DNA of 64,000 bases from positions 15,771-79,770 of the forward strand of contig JACRLW010000026.1 in NCBI GenBank assembly GCA_016235155.1, given 5' to 3'. The notes under the pieces were generated by a model, which was given only the letters and a program-made list of their open reading frames with translations, ran no database searches and was not told the DNA's origin. The translations under genes were made by a program, and so were the position numbers. Source of the DNA: Planctomycetota bacterium (GTDB taxonomy: Bacteria > Planctomycetota > UBA1135 > UBA2386). Position 1 is the stretch's first letter. Each line of letters starts with the position of its first letter. Of this stretch, positions 42,692 through 52,345 are shown piece after piece.

Positions 42692-43756
42692 TCACGACAG
42701 GAGGCTCCGTTGCAGATCGTCCACGATCCGATGGCAGGCGTCGCCGAGATCGAGCGACCGCTCGCACAGCTCCATGAACCGCAGTCGCTCGGGTTCGGCG
42801 AGGAGGTCGCGGAGTTCGGCGACGAGACGGGCCTCGTCGAGGTCGCGCTGCTCGATGACGCGGGCGGCGCCGGCGCGCCCGAGCACGCGGCCGTTGTGGA
42901 GTTGCTGGCGATCGCGGTGGAAGGGATAGGGAACGACGAGCGCGGCCCGGCCGGTCGCGACGAGCTCCGCGATGGTGCATCCGCCGCCGCGACACACGAC
43001 CAGGTCAGCAGCCGCGTACATCGTCGCCATGTCGAAGGACATCGCGCGCACGAAGGCGTCGATGCCGCACTCCAGGCCGACCCGATACCGCGCACGGACC
43101 TCGGCTTCGCGACCGGAGCCGGTCAGGTGGAGGATCTGCAGCGGGCGCTTCAGCGCGAGCAGCGCCTGCGGAACGCACTCGTTCAGGAAGCCGGCGCCCT
43201 GGCTCCCGCCGGTGACGAACACGACCGGGACGTCGTCGCGGAGTTCGAGACGGCGACGCGCCGCAACGCGATCGACGTCGACCATCTCTCTACGAACCGG
43301 AGTTCCCGTGACCATGCCGTGCCGGACGCCGCGCACCGGCGGCAGGCCGAGGTAGACGCGCTCCGCGAAGCGCGCGAGCAGTCGATTGGCGCGCCCGGGC
43401 ACCGCGTTCTGTTCGAGGACGGCGAGCGGCAGTCCGAGCGATCGACCGGCGAGACCCGCTGCGACGGACGTGCTCCCGCCGGTGCACACGACGGCGTCGA
43501 CGTGTTCGCGGCGAAGGAGTCGTCGCGCCGCGAACGTGCCGCGCGCGAGCGCGACGAGCCGCCCGATGCCGCGGCCGCGGACGTCGAGCGACTCGGCGCG
43601 CCGCCCCACGCGCTCGAGGAGCGCGCGCTCGACGTCGCGTCCCGCGGTGACGAAGACGGTGTCATGGCCCTCGGCACGCAAGGCCTCGCCGAGGACGAGC
43701 GCGGGCCACAGGTGGCCGCCCGTCCCGCTGCTGACCAGACAGATGCGTTTCACCAT
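42692..43756 (-). CDS. murG: UDP-GlcNAc:lipid I GlcNAc transferase MurG
   Basis: A 354-residue GT28 glycosyltransferase. N-domain: SSGTGGHLWPALVLGEAL (glycine-rich loop), TGGSTSVAAGLAGRSLGLP and LEQNAVPGRANRLLARFA. C-domain: VFVTGGSQGAGFLNECVP, AAADLVVCRGGGCTIAELVA and VVPYPFHRDRQQLHNGRVL (canonical YPxAxxxHQxxNA region). It converts lipid I to lipid II on the inner face of the membrane. It lies 86 bases after the LysM gene. Confidence 0.97.
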   Translation of the reverse strand: MVKRICLVSSGTGGHLWPALVLGEALRAEGHDTVFVTAGRDVERALLERVGRRAESLDVRGRGIGRLVALARGTFAARRLLRREHVDAVVCTGGSTSVAAGLAGRSLGLPLAVLEQNAVPGRANRLLARFAERVYLGLPPVRGVRHGMVTGTPVRREMVDVDRVAARRRLELRDDVPVVFVTGGSQGAGFLNECVPQALLALKRPLQILHLTGSGREAEVRARYRVGLECGIDAFVRAMSFDMATMYAAADLVVCRGGGCTIAELVATGRAALVVPYPFHRDRQQLHNGRVLGRAGAARVIEQRDLDEARLVAELRDLLAEPERLRFMELCERSLDLGDACHRIVDDLQRSLLS

Positions 43757-43842
43757 CGTGCTGACACCGCTCCCGCCGGTTCGATCGGTCGACCGCGCCC
43801 GGCGTCGCGCGGTTCGACTCGTCTCGTGGCCGAAGTCGCAAA

Positions 43843-44805
43843 TCAGGCCCGGCGCACCACGTCCGGAACGACGATCTCCGCGCCGACCGCGAGGTGCTTG
43901 TCATCGAGACCTGGATTCGCGTCGACGATGCGGCGCCAGTCGCTCTCGCGTCCGTAGTAGCGGCGCGCGATCGACGACAGCGTCTCGCCTTCCACCACGC
44001 GGTGGAGCACGCCACCGGCGGGCGCCGTGCGCGGCGAAGGACGCGCTGACGCCTGACCCGCCGCGGGCGCGGGCACCTCGATCGAGACGTTGGCCCGCAT
44101 CCGATTCGGATCGAGTCCCGGGTTCGCCGCGAGGATGCGCGGCCATTGGCGCTCGTCGCCGTAGTAGCGCGCCGCAATCGAACTGAGCGTCTCGCCGGCC
44201 ACGACCTGATGGCGCCGCGAGGACGCGGCGATCGGCGCGACTTCGTTCGCGAGCACCGGTTCGGGTGCCGCCGCGGCCGCCGGCGGCGGCGGGATCACGA
44301 TCTCCTTGCCCTGCGGCATCCGGCGCGCGTCGAGGCCGGGGTTGGCGTCGAGGATGGACTGGTAGTGGCGTGCCGTCCCGTAGTAGCGCGAGGAGATCGA
44401 CGACGGCGTCTCGCCCGCGACGACCTTGTGCTTGCGGACGATGACCGCGGGCGACGGCGTGAGCGTGTCACCCTTCGGACCGGTCGCGGATCGATCGCCT
44501 TCCGTGCCGACGACCGGCGGGCTCGCGTCGCGCTTGACCGGTTCGGTCGGACCGACGTCGACGAACTCGATCTTCGGGTCCGCCGGCTCGTTCGGAACGG
44601 TGCTGAAGAGCGATCCGAACCGCTCGGTGGACGATCCGCCTGGCGCCGGCGCCGAGATGTCCTGGGTGCCGACGGTCGCCAGTTCCGAACGTGAGGCGAC
44701 GTCTTCGGAGACGGCGTCCGAGGGTGATCCCATCAGCGCGATGCCGAGGATCATGACGATGACGACGACGAGGACATAGAGCCCGTACTTCTCGAGTTGA
44801 CCCAT
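43843..44805 (-). CDS. Membrane-anchored triple LysM protein in the dcw cluster
   Basis: The 320-residue protein has a single membrane helix at about 7-25 and a Pro/Ser/Asp linker. Three LysM domains follow at about 125-172, 198-245 and 267-314, each reading HxVVxGETLSSIxxRYYG, then W/YxxILxANPGLD, then IxVP. LysM binds the glycan backbone of peptidoglycan. A strong AGGGAGGG Shine-Dalgarno lies before the ATG at 44805. The ftsW stop is one base upstream of that ATG. The orientation (short N terminus inside, LysM outside) and its place between ftsW and murG suggest a role at the site of septal or elongation peptidoglycan synthesis. Confidence 0.88.
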   Translation of the reverse strand: MGQLEKYGLYVLVVVIVMILGIALMGSPSDAVSEDVASRSELATVGTQDISAPAPGGSSTERFGSLFSTVPNEPADPKIEFVDVGPTEPVKRDASPPVVGTEGDRSATGPKGDTLTPSPAVIVRKHKVVAGETPSSISSRYYGTARHYQSILDANPGLDARRMPQGKEIVIPPPPAAAAAPEPVLANEVAPIAASSRRHQVVAGETLSSIAARYYGDERQWPRILAANPGLDPNRMRANVSIEVPAPAAGQASARPSPRTAPAGGVLHRVVEGETLSSIARRYYGRESDWRRIVDANPGLDDKHLAVGAEIVVPDVVRRA

Positions 44806-44806
44806 C

Positions 44807-45937
44807 TCAAATCCCTCCCTGGTGCTTGGTGACGAAGCGCTTGGACGCGAGGTCCGAGCGCGCAGCATTGCCGATGAGACCCACCACGCCGAGCGACGTG
44901 ACGAGGTTGGTTCCGCCCGCGCTGACGAACGGCAGGTCGATGCCCTTTGCCGGCGCGAGACCGGTCGTCACCAGCATGTTGATGACGGCCTGGGCGCAGA
45001 CGGCGAAGCCGCAACCGAACACGATCCAGCGATGGAACGGATCGTCCAATCGCCGGGCGAGTCGGTGGCACACGACGCCGATCAACGTGAACGCCGCGAG
45101 CACGGTGACGCAGCCGGCGAAGCCGAGCTCCTCACCGAGGATCGCGAAGACGAAGTCGTTGTGGGGCTCCGGGACGAAGCCCATCTTTCGCCAGCCGTGT
45201 CCGATCCCGGCGCCGGTCAGACCGCCGCTCTGCAGCGCGATCAACCCCTGCGCGACCTGATAGGGCGGGTCCTCGGACAACCAGCGCTGGACGCGTTCGA
45301 GGGCGTAGCCGTGACGGCCGACGATGAGCAGCGCCGCGGGGAGCGCGATCGCCGCGCCCAACCCGAGCCACAAGAAGCGCACGCCGGCGGCCACCGCCAT
45401 CGTGCCCGCGACAGCGAGGGCCAGCAGGGCATTGCCGTTGTCCGGCTGCAGGAACAACCCGGCGGCGAGGACGAGCGCCGGCGCGAGCACGACGCAGAGG
45501 CCCCGGCCGAATTCACGGATGCGTTCGCCGGCATCGGCGATCCACGCGGCCGTGAGCACGATCATGCCGACGCGCGCGAAGTCCACCGGCTGGAAGCTGA
45601 TGCCGCCGATCGACAGCCAGCGGTGCGCGTGATTGCGCTCCGGACCGAACAAGGCCGCGGCCCAGACCAGACCCGTCAGCGCCAGGCAGATCAGCAGGGC
45701 ATGGCGGCGGATGGCTCGAAGGGGCGCGATCGCGCACACGACGAAGAGCACGATGCCGACCACCAGCTTGCTGCCCTGCGCGCGGAGCGCGAGCAGGGTG
45801 TTGCTCCCGCGCTCGAGCGACTGGACGGACACCGCCATGACGAGCCCGATGCAGCACAGACCCGCGACGGCGAGCATCAGCCAATCGAGCTCGCGGATGC
45901 GGCCCGGAGTTGCGGCGATGGACGGCGCTCTCGGCAT
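44807..45937 (-). CDS. ftsW: FtsW/RodA-family lipid II polymerase (SEDS)
   Basis: The 376-residue protein has about ten membrane helices. SEDS landmarks are LSIGGISFQPVDFARVGMIV (the RWISIGPFxFQPSEfaKl-type block), QPDNGNALLALAVAG (Asp in the polymerase site), GRHGYALERVQRWL, GLTGAGIGHGWRKMGFVPEP and LPFVSAGGTNLVTSLGVVGL. It polymerises lipid II into glycan strands with the class B PBP encoded upstream (ftsI). FtsW rather than RodA is assigned from gene order; sequence alone does not separate them. Confidence 0.94.
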   Translation of the reverse strand: MPRAPSIAATPGRIRELDWLMLAVAGLCCIGLVMAVSVQSLERGSNTLLALRAQGSKLVVGIVLFVVCAIAPLRAIRRHALLICLALTGLVWAAALFGPERNHAHRWLSIGGISFQPVDFARVGMIVLTAAWIADAGERIREFGRGLCVVLAPALVLAAGLFLQPDNGNALLALAVAGTMAVAAGVRFLWLGLGAAIALPAALLIVGRHGYALERVQRWLSEDPPYQVAQGLIALQSGGLTGAGIGHGWRKMGFVPEPHNDFVFAILGEELGFAGCVTVLAAFTLIGVVCHRLARRLDDPFHRWIVFGCGFAVCAQAVINMLVTTGLAPAKGIDLPFVSAGGTNLVTSLGVVGLIGNAARSDLASKRFVTKHQGGI

Positions 45938-45948
45938 GGGTGAAGCGT

Positions 45949-47064
45949 TCAGCGGACCTTGAAGAGGGCGAGACTCGTCATCGCGAGCATCGCGCTGACG
46001 AGCCACATCCGGACGACGATCCGCGTCTCGGGCGTCCCGGCGAACTGGAAGTGATGGTGGATCGGCGCGCAGCGGAACACCCTGCGCTTGAAGATGCGGA
46101 ACGATGCGACCTGGACGATCACCGTCAGGGCTTCGAAGACGAACACCCCGCCGACGACGAACAGCAACAGTTCGGTGCGCGACACGAGCGCGGCATAGCC
46201 GAGCGCTCCGCCGAGCGGCAGGCTGCCGACGTCGCCCATGAAGACGTGCGCCGGCGGCGCGTTGAACCAGAGGAAGCCGAGCGAGGCGCCGAGCAGCGCG
46301 CCGAGCATCACGGTGAGTTCGCCGGCGCCGGGCACGTTCTCGACCATCAGGTACTCCGCGAAGTCCGCGCGACCCACGAAGTAGCAGATCCCCGCGAACG
46401 CGAGCGCCGAGGTGATCACGCAGCCGATGGCGAGACCGTCGAGACCGTCCGTGAGGTTCACCGCGTTCGAGGTTCCGGTGAGGACCAGTACCGCGATCAG
46501 GAGGAACACCACGACGCCGAGCGATGCGATCGGTCCGGTGACGAACGGCACGTAGAAGGACGGCCCGGCGGCGCCGCCGAAGCCCGACGCGAGGAGCCAT
46601 CCGCCCGCGACCAGCGCGCCGAGCGTCAACCAGCCCTGCTTGCTGCGCTTGGAGAGACCGTGCCGCCCCTTCACCTTCAGCTTGACCCAGTCGTCGACGA
46701 AGCCGACCGCCGCATACCAGGCGATCAGCACGAGACCGATGATCGTCCAACGATTGGGACCGTCGAAGCGACACCACAACGCGCTCGAGACGAGCATCGC
46801 CCCGATCAAGAACACGCCGCCCATCGTCGGCGTGCCGCGCTTGTCCTTGTGGAGTTCGCGCAGACGATCGGAGTCGGTCTTGTCGGTGTCCTCGCCGAAC
46901 TTGAACCGTCTCAGCAGGGGGATCGCGCGGGCGCCGAGCAGGAGCGCGCAGGCGAACGCGAAGATCGTCGCAGCGATCGTGCGGAACGAGATGAACTTGA
47001 ACAGCCAGATGCCCGGCAGGTCGAAGCCGGGTCGGTCGCCGTTCCAGAACAGCTCGAACAACAC
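45949..47064 (-). CDS. mraY: Phospho-N-acetylmuramoyl-pentapeptide transferase MraY
   Basis: 371 residues, polytopic. MraY motifs: RELHKDKRGTPTMGGVFLIG, GFVDDWVKLKVKGRHGLSKR (DDxxK), SNAVNLTDGLDGLAIGC (NxxNxxDGLDGLA), HVFMGDVGSLPLGGALG and VFRCAPIHHHFQFAGTPETR (the HHH motif). It moves phospho-MurNAc-pentapeptide to undecaprenyl phosphate, making lipid I. Start GTG 47064, one base after the murF stop; further upstream in the same frame the reading is antisense. Confidence 0.96.
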   Translation of the reverse strand: MLFELFWNGDRPGFDLPGIWLFKFISFRTIAATIFAFACALLLGARAIPLLRRFKFGEDTDKTDSDRLRELHKDKRGTPTMGGVFLIGAMLVSSALWCRFDGPNRWTIIGLVLIAWYAAVGFVDDWVKLKVKGRHGLSKRSKQGWLTLGALVAGGWLLASGFGGAAGPSFYVPFVTGPIASLGVVVFLLIAVLVLTGTSNAVNLTDGLDGLAIGCVITSALAFAGICYFVGRADFAEYLMVENVPGAGELTVMLGALLGASLGFLWFNAPPAHVFMGDVGSLPLGGALGYAALVSRTELLLFVVGGVFVFEALTVIVQVASFRIFKRRVFRCAPIHHHFQFAGTPETRIVVRMWLVSAMLAMTSLALFKVR

Positions 47065-47065
47065 T

Positions 47066-48508
47066 TCAGCCGCCGCTCCGGGCCGCGACGGACCCACCGA
47101 GTTCACGCGCGAGACCGTCGACCAGCCGGTCGAGTGCCACCGCGCGCGAGGCCTTGCACAGAACCACGTCGCCCGGGGCGACGATCTGCCGCAGGTACTC
47201 GATCCCCGCTTCCACGTCGGCCACGCGTGCGACGCGCGCATCGGACATGCCCGCCGTCCGCGCCCCCTCGGCGATCGGATCCGCGCCGGGGCCGACCGTC
47301 ACCAGGAGGTCCAGGCCGGCCGCGGCGACGTCGCGGCCGAGGGCTTCGTGGAGTTCGACGCTCCGCGCACCGAGCTCTTTCATCTCGCCGAACACGAGGA
47401 TGCGCCGGTCCGCGCGATCGAAGCACTGCAATGTGTGCAGTGCCGCACGCGCCGACGCAGGGTTCATGTTGTAGCTGTCGTCGACGATCCGGACGCCCGC
47501 GACCTCGCGCGGCTCGAGGCGCCGCGAGCTGTGGGGAAGCGAGGCCAGCGCCTCGATCGCGAGCGCTGGAGTCACGCCGAGTTCCGAGGACGCGGCGATG
47601 CAGGACAGCGCGTTGTAGACGTTGTGCGTGCCGAGGCGCGGCAGCGCGACCGGGCGTTCGCCGTTGAGCCGGAACGTGGTGCCGAGCCCGCAGAAGCCGA
47701 TGTCGGTGGCGAACCAGTCGGCGACCGAATCGACGCGGACGAGGACCGTGCGTACTCCGAGCCGCTCGGCGATGCGCAGGCACGCGCGGTCGTCGCCGTT
47801 GAGGATCGCGAGTCCGTCCGCGCGAAGACTCTCGAAGATGTTCGCCTTCTCGCGAGCGATGCCCTCGAGGTCGCCGAGACCGGCGAGGTGCGCCTCGCGG
47901 ACGCACGTGAGGATCCCGACGTCCGGTTCGGCCGTTCCGGCGAGCGTCCGGATCTCGCCGGGCGCGTTCGTGCCGATCTCGACGACGGCCGCGCGAGTCT
48001 CCTTGCGGATCGCGAGCAACGTCAACGGCACACCGATCTGGTTGTTGAACGACTTCGGCGACGCGACCGTCGCCATCGCGCGCGCGAGGACGTGCCCGAG
48101 CATGTCCTTCGTGCTCGTCTTGCCGCACGAGCCGGTGATGCCGACAACGCGCGCGGAACTGCGCCGGCGGTGCTCCCGCGCGAGGTCGAGCAGGGCGCGT
48201 CCGGTGTCCTCGACGCGCACGAGGAACCCCGTCGCCGCTGCCCGGGCGCGATCGACGTCGCCGAGCACGACGTCCCGATGGACGACCGCGCCGTGGGCGC
48301 CGCCGCGCAGCGCCTGCGCGACGAAGTCGTGCGCGTCGAGTCGCTCTCCCCGCAGGGCGACGAACAAGTCGCCTGGCTGCACGAGGCGGCTGTCCGTCAC
48401 GACGCGCGTCGCCGTCGGCCCCGACCGCACGACCCGGCCACTCGCGGCCTGGGAGACGGCAGCGGGCGTGAGCCAGGACGAATCGGATCCGGAGTTGGTC
48501 GCGACCAT
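47066..48508 (-). CDS. murF: UDP-MurNAc-tripeptide--D-Ala-D-Ala ligase MurF
   Basis: 480 residues. N-terminal TDSRLVQPGDLFVALRGERL, ATP loop GITGSCGKTSTKDML, then SFNNQIGVPLTLLAI, VVEIGTNAPGEIRTL, LGTHNVYNALSCIAASSEL and VDDSYNMNPASARAALHTL (all MurF hallmarks). The C-terminal domain has LVFGEMKELGARSVELHEAL. It adds D-Ala-D-Ala to finish the precursor. ATG 48508 lies two bases after the murE stop. No ddl gene is in the cluster. Confidence 0.97.
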   Translation of the reverse strand: MVATNSGSDSSWLTPAAVSQAASGRVVRSGPTATRVVTDSRLVQPGDLFVALRGERLDAHDFVAQALRGGAHGAVVHRDVVLGDVDRARAAATGFLVRVEDTGRALLDLAREHRRRSSARVVGITGSCGKTSTKDMLGHVLARAMATVASPKSFNNQIGVPLTLLAIRKETRAAVVEIGTNAPGEIRTLAGTAEPDVGILTCVREAHLAGLGDLEGIAREKANIFESLRADGLAILNGDDRACLRIAERLGVRTVLVRVDSVADWFATDIGFCGLGTTFRLNGERPVALPRLGTHNVYNALSCIAASSELGVTPALAIEALASLPHSSRRLEPREVAGVRIVDDSYNMNPASARAALHTLQCFDRADRRILVFGEMKELGARSVELHEALGRDVAAAGLDLLVTVGPGADPIAEGARTAGMSDARVARVADVEAGIEYLRQIVAPGDVVLCKASRAVALDRLVDGLARELGGSVAARSGG

Positions 48509-48510
48509 GG

Positions 48511-50046
48511 TCAGTCCCGCGAAGCGAGCGCTTTCCGCGCCCACTCGCGGTCGTCGAACGGCACGACGGCGTCGGCGAGGATCTGGTAGGTCTCGTGGCC
48601 CTTCCCCGCGATGAGCACCATCTCGTCGGCGCGCGCGCGGCGGACGGCTTCCACGATCGCGTGCGACCGGTCCGTGATGCGCGCGTACTCGCGGATGCGC
48701 AGCGGCTGGTCGGCCGGGATGTCGAGCAAGCCGCGCTCGACCTCGTCGAGGATCGACTCGGGGTCCTCGCTCCGCGGGTTGTCGCTCGTGATGAAGACGC
48801 GCTCGGCCCATTTCGCGGCCGCCCGCGCCATCAGCGGACGCTTGCCGCGATCGCGATCGCCGCCGCATCCGAACACGATGGTCAACGGCCCATCGCCGAG
48901 GTTGCGGAGCGTCGCGCAGGCCTTCTCGATCGCGTCGGGCGTGTGCGCGTAGTCGATGAAGACTCGCGTCGCGCCGCGCACGCCGACCGGCTCCATGCGG
49001 CCGCGCACCGAGGGCGCGGTCTCGAGCGCATGCGCGATCGTGATCTCCGAAACGCCGAGCGAGAGAGCGGTCGCCGCCGCCGCGAGAGCGTTCTCGACGT
49101 TGTGTTCGCCCGGCAGCGGGAGGTTCACCTCGTGTTCGCCGTGGGGCATGCACAACCGCAGCCGCGTGCCGTCGAGCGAACAACGCACATCGGCGGCGCG
49201 GACCGTGGCGCCTTCCATCCGTCCGTAGCCGACCACCCGGACCCCGTGCGGGATCGCCTCGTACATCACCGGCGTCGCCGGCGAGTCGAGGTTGAGGACC
49301 GCGACCCCACCGGGGCGCAGCGACGCAAACAACCCGGACTTCGCCTTCGCGTAGGCCGCCATCGACCCGTGGTAGTCGAGATGGTCCTGCGTGAGATTCG
49401 TGAACACCGCCGCGCGGAAGCGGACGCCACGAACGCGCTGCTGATCGAGCGCGTGACTGGAGACCTCCATCACGCAGGCCTGCACGCGGCGATCGACCAT
49501 GTCGCGGAGGTAGCCCTGCAGACGGACGGCGTCGGGCGTCGTGTTCGATGCCGGGATGCGCCGGCCGCCGAACTCGTAGCTGATCGTGCCCAGTAGTCCG
49601 GTCGGCCGGCCGTCGAGCTCGAGCACGTGCCGGAGCAGGTGCGTCGTCGTCGTCTTGCCGTTCGTCCCGGTGATGCCGATGGTCGCGAGTTGAGCCGAGG
49701 GGTCGTCGTAGAACGCGCATGCCGCGTCGGCGAGTGCCGCGCGGACGTCGCGCACGACGATCACCGGGACCTTCAGCGCCATCGGCCGCTCGCAGACGAT
49801 CGCGAGCACGCCGCGCTCGAGGGCGTCATCCACGTAGCGGGCGCCGTCGTCGCGCGTGCCGGGCACGGCGAAGAAGAGCGTGCCGGGGACGACTTCGCCG
49901 CTGTGGTAGGCGAGGGACGTGACGGGCTCGTCGCCGTACGGCTCGAGCCGATGGACACCGACCGGTTCGAGGACCCGGATCAGGTCCTCGAGCCGCGTGC
50001 CGTTCTGCCTCGGTTGGAGCCCCGAGGGCCAGGCAAGCTCTGTCAT
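48511..50046 (-). CDS. murE: UDP-MurNAc-L-Ala-D-Glu--meso-DAP ligase MurE
   Basis: 511 residues. GTLFFAVPGTRDDGARYVDD, ATP loop GITGTNGKTTTTHLLRH, ACVMEVSSHALDQQRVRGV, FTNLTQDHLDYHGSM and YAHTPDAIEKACATLR are MurE landmarks. The amino-acid specificity loop reads FITSDNPRSEDP; DNPR is the meso-diaminopimelate signature, as opposed to the variants of L-Lys enzymes. The cell wall is therefore predicted to be DAP type. The stop is next to the murF start; its ATG overlaps the ftsI stop (TGATG). Confidence 0.97.
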   Translation of the reverse strand: MTELAWPSGLQPRQNGTRLEDLIRVLEPVGVHRLEPYGDEPVTSLAYHSGEVVPGTLFFAVPGTRDDGARYVDDALERGVLAIVCERPMALKVPVIVVRDVRAALADAACAFYDDPSAQLATIGITGTNGKTTTTHLLRHVLELDGRPTGLLGTISYEFGGRRIPASNTTPDAVRLQGYLRDMVDRRVQACVMEVSSHALDQQRVRGVRFRAAVFTNLTQDHLDYHGSMAAYAKAKSGLFASLRPGGVAVLNLDSPATPVMYEAIPHGVRVVGYGRMEGATVRAADVRCSLDGTRLRLCMPHGEHEVNLPLPGEHNVENALAAAATALSLGVSEITIAHALETAPSVRGRMEPVGVRGATRVFIDYAHTPDAIEKACATLRNLGDGPLTIVFGCGGDRDRGKRPLMARAAAKWAERVFITSDNPRSEDPESILDEVERGLLDIPADQPLRIREYARITDRSHAIVEAVRRARADEMVLIAGKGHETYQILADAVVPFDDREWARKALASRD

Positions 50047-52100
50047 CACCGCCTCTGGGATGGACCGGAACCCCCCGGCTCCGGGCCGACTGCGACGGAA
50101 CCCGACACTGACCTGTCGTGATCCGTCGTGCGCCATGCCGCCGCCGCACGATCGAGTGCGGCGACGAGAAGACGCGCTGCGGCAGGCGCAGCATAGAGTC
50201 CGCCGTAGAACGCTCCAGCACCTGCTTTCTGGAGCACGCAGACCACGAGGAACTGCGGTTCGTCCACCGGGCTGAACCCGGCGAACGTCGACGTTCGGAT
50301 GTCGCCGTGGAACGCCGAGCCGTCCCACCTGGTCGTCTTGCCGACGTACTGCGACGTGCCGGTCTTGCCGGCGATCACGGGCCCGGCCGTGCCGCGCTGC
50401 GCACGCAACTCCCGCAGCCAGCGACCCACCAAGCGCGCCGTTCCGTGGTCGTCCTCGACGACCTGGACGAGTGCGGCGCAGACGTCGGCGCGCGTGGACG
50501 CGTTCAAGAAGCTCGGGCCGTCGGAGGCGTACGCCACCGGGAGGAAGGCGTCGCCCTGCTTCGCGGCATCGATGACGTGCAACTCGCGGGGACGTCCCGA
50601 GACGAACGTGAGGAAGGCCCGCGCGAGTTGGAACGGCGTGACGCCGATCTGGTAGCCGAACAGCACCGAAGGCCCGGCGAAGGCCAACTGCTCCGACGGA
50701 GGCAGCGACGGGATCGGGGCCGGCCGGGTGCCCTTCTGCTCCCCGGGGTAACCGATCGAGGTGGGTTGGCCGAAGCGGTAGATCGACAGGTAGTCCTCGA
50801 TCCCCTCCGCCCCGAGCCGGAGCCCGAGCTTCACCGCGCCGATGTTGCTGCTGCGGATCAGGACCTCGCGTGGGGTGAGGACCGTGTTCGGATGGTCGTC
50901 GCGGATCTCGCGCCGCGGCACCCTCTGACCGGGCGACGCGCGGTCGCTCCCGGCGAGGTAGCCGGCATGGACGTCGATCGGCTCGCTCCAATCGAGCTGG
51001 CCGCGCTCGGCGACCATCGCGACGTGGAGCGGCTTCACGACCGAACCCGGCTCGAACACCCGCTGGGCCGGCGTGAACGCGCTGTTGCGGTCCGGCCGGC
51101 CGTCCTTGCCGGCGACGTACGAAGCCGCCGCGACGACGCCCCCGGTCCGCGCATCGACGAGGACGAGGGCGCCCCACTCCGGAGGGTGACCGTAGTGCGC
51201 GCGCACCGACTCGACGGCCTGGCCGAGCTCGGCGTCGGCGCGGATCTGCAGGGCGGGGTCGAGGGTCGTCCTCAGTTCGGCCGGCGCCTCGGGCTCGCGG
51301 CGGTCGCCTGTCCAGTAGGTGCGCGAGAACGCGTCGGTCCTCAGCAGCGAACGACCGGACTCACCCGGCACGAGCGGCATGAGGCGCTCGAGTCCGGAGA
51401 CGGGGAACCGGTCGTCGACGATCGCGAGCTTGCCGTCGTCGCCCGGCAGCCGCAGCGGACCGGGCTGCACCCGGCCGACGAACGCGGCCAACGGCTCGGC
51501 CGCGGCGTACTCGCGTTCCCAGCGCGGCGCGAAGGTGAGGTAGAGGCGGTACGGCCGCTGCTCGCCGCGCTCTCGCGGCGCGCGACGCACGTCGAGCTCG
51601 CGAAGGGCGGCGACGGCCGCGGAGTCGTCGAGTTCGCGATCGACGAGCACATCGACGCGCGTGCGGCCCTTGGCGAAGGCGTGCTCGACCGCACGTTCGA
51701 CTCGTTCCCGCAGGGTGCGGCGCAGCGAGTCCTGCTGCATGGCGCTGCCGAACCGCTCGCGGTCCCTGGTCAGGGCCCACGCGAAGTCCGCGACGAGTCG
51801 ATCACGGGCCTGCGCGAGCTGCTTGCGATCGGGGACGGCGCCGGACTTCGCCGGCAACCCCGCGAACGACTCGGCCGAGGCTCGAACCTCGTAGACCGGA
51901 CGATCCCAAGCCAGCGGTTCCCCGAACCGATCGAGCAAGGTGCCGCGCGATGCCGGCACGCGCGACTCCGCCAGCGCGATCGCGTCGCGAGCCGATCGAG
52001 CGCGCACGATCTGCAGGTCGACAAGCCGGACGAGCAGCGCGACGGCAGCGCAGCCGAGCATCGCGAACGGGAGGGTGGAGCGGATGGCTTCGGCGCGCAT
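50046..52100 (-). CDS. ftsI: Class B penicillin-binding protein (FtsI/PBP3-like)
   Basis: 684 residues: one membrane helix at about 10-28, a long N-terminal pedestal domain, and a transpeptidase domain. Catalytic motifs are present: FEPGSVVKP with Ser353 and Lys356, SSN at 417-419, and KTG at 579-581. It cross-links peptidoglycan and partners with FtsW. The pedestal (about 30-300) is longer than in E. coli and contains RTRVDVLVDRELDDSAAV. ATG 52100 overlaps the FtsL-like stop (TGATG). FtsI rather than an elongation PBP is assigned from gene order. Confidence 0.95.
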   Translation of the reverse strand: MRAEAIRSTLPFAMLGCAAVALLVRLVDLQIVRARSARDAIALAESRVPASRGTLLDRFGEPLAWDRPVYEVRASAESFAGLPAKSGAVPDRKQLAQARDRLVADFAWALTRDRERFGSAMQQDSLRRTLRERVERAVEHAFAKGRTRVDVLVDRELDDSAAVAALRELDVRRAPRERGEQRPYRLYLTFAPRWEREYAAAEPLAAFVGRVQPGPLRLPGDDGKLAIVDDRFPVSGLERLMPLVPGESGRSLLRTDAFSRTYWTGDRREPEAPAELRTTLDPALQIRADAELGQAVESVRAHYGHPPEWGALVLVDARTGGVVAAASYVAGKDGRPDRNSAFTPAQRVFEPGSVVKPLHVAMVAERGQLDWSEPIDVHAGYLAGSDRASPGQRVPRREIRDDHPNTVLTPREVLIRSSNIGAVKLGLRLGAEGIEDYLSIYRFGQPTSIGYPGEQKGTRPAPIPSLPPSEQLAFAGPSVLFGYQIGVTPFQLARAFLTFVSGRPRELHVIDAAKQGDAFLPVAYASDGPSFLNASTRADVCAALVQVVEDDHGTARLVGRWLRELRAQRGTAGPVIAGKTGTSQYVGKTTRWDGSAFHGDIRTSTFAGFSPVDEPQFLVVCVLQKAGAGAFYGGLYAAPAAARLLVAALDRAAAAWRTTDHDRSVSGSVAVGPEPGGSGPSQRR

Positions 52101-52345
52101 CAGACTTCGGCCCTCTCCGCCATGACGGACTCGAACTTCCGCCACAGATCGACCAGGGGATCCACACGGGCGGCGGTGCGGAACCGGATGCGCTCCGCTT
52201 CGCGCGCGATGCGCGAGGCTTCGGCCCGCTCTGACACCGCGGCGATGCGCGCGCGGCGCTGCACGTTCTCGACCTGGATCGCGGCCGTCGCGATCGAGAG
52301 CCCGACGACGGCGGCAAACGCGACGGCGGCGACGAACCACTTCAT
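52100..52345 (-). CDS. ftsL: Small bitopic membrane protein in the FtsL position
   Basis: The 81-residue protein has a short N terminus (MKW), one membrane helix at about 4-24 and a helical, coiled-coil-prone C-terminal part (VQRRARIAAVSERAEASRIA). Size, topology and place between rsmH and ftsI are those of FtsL, which links FtsB/FtsQ to FtsI/FtsW. Sequence similarity to E. coli FtsL is not evident, as is usual. Both ends overlap neighbours (ATGA with rsmH, TGATG with ftsI). Confidence 0.75.
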   Translation of the reverse strand: MKWFVAAVAFAAVVGLSIATAAIQVENVQRRARIAAVSERAEASRIAREAERIRFRTAARVDPLVDLWRKFESVMAERAEV

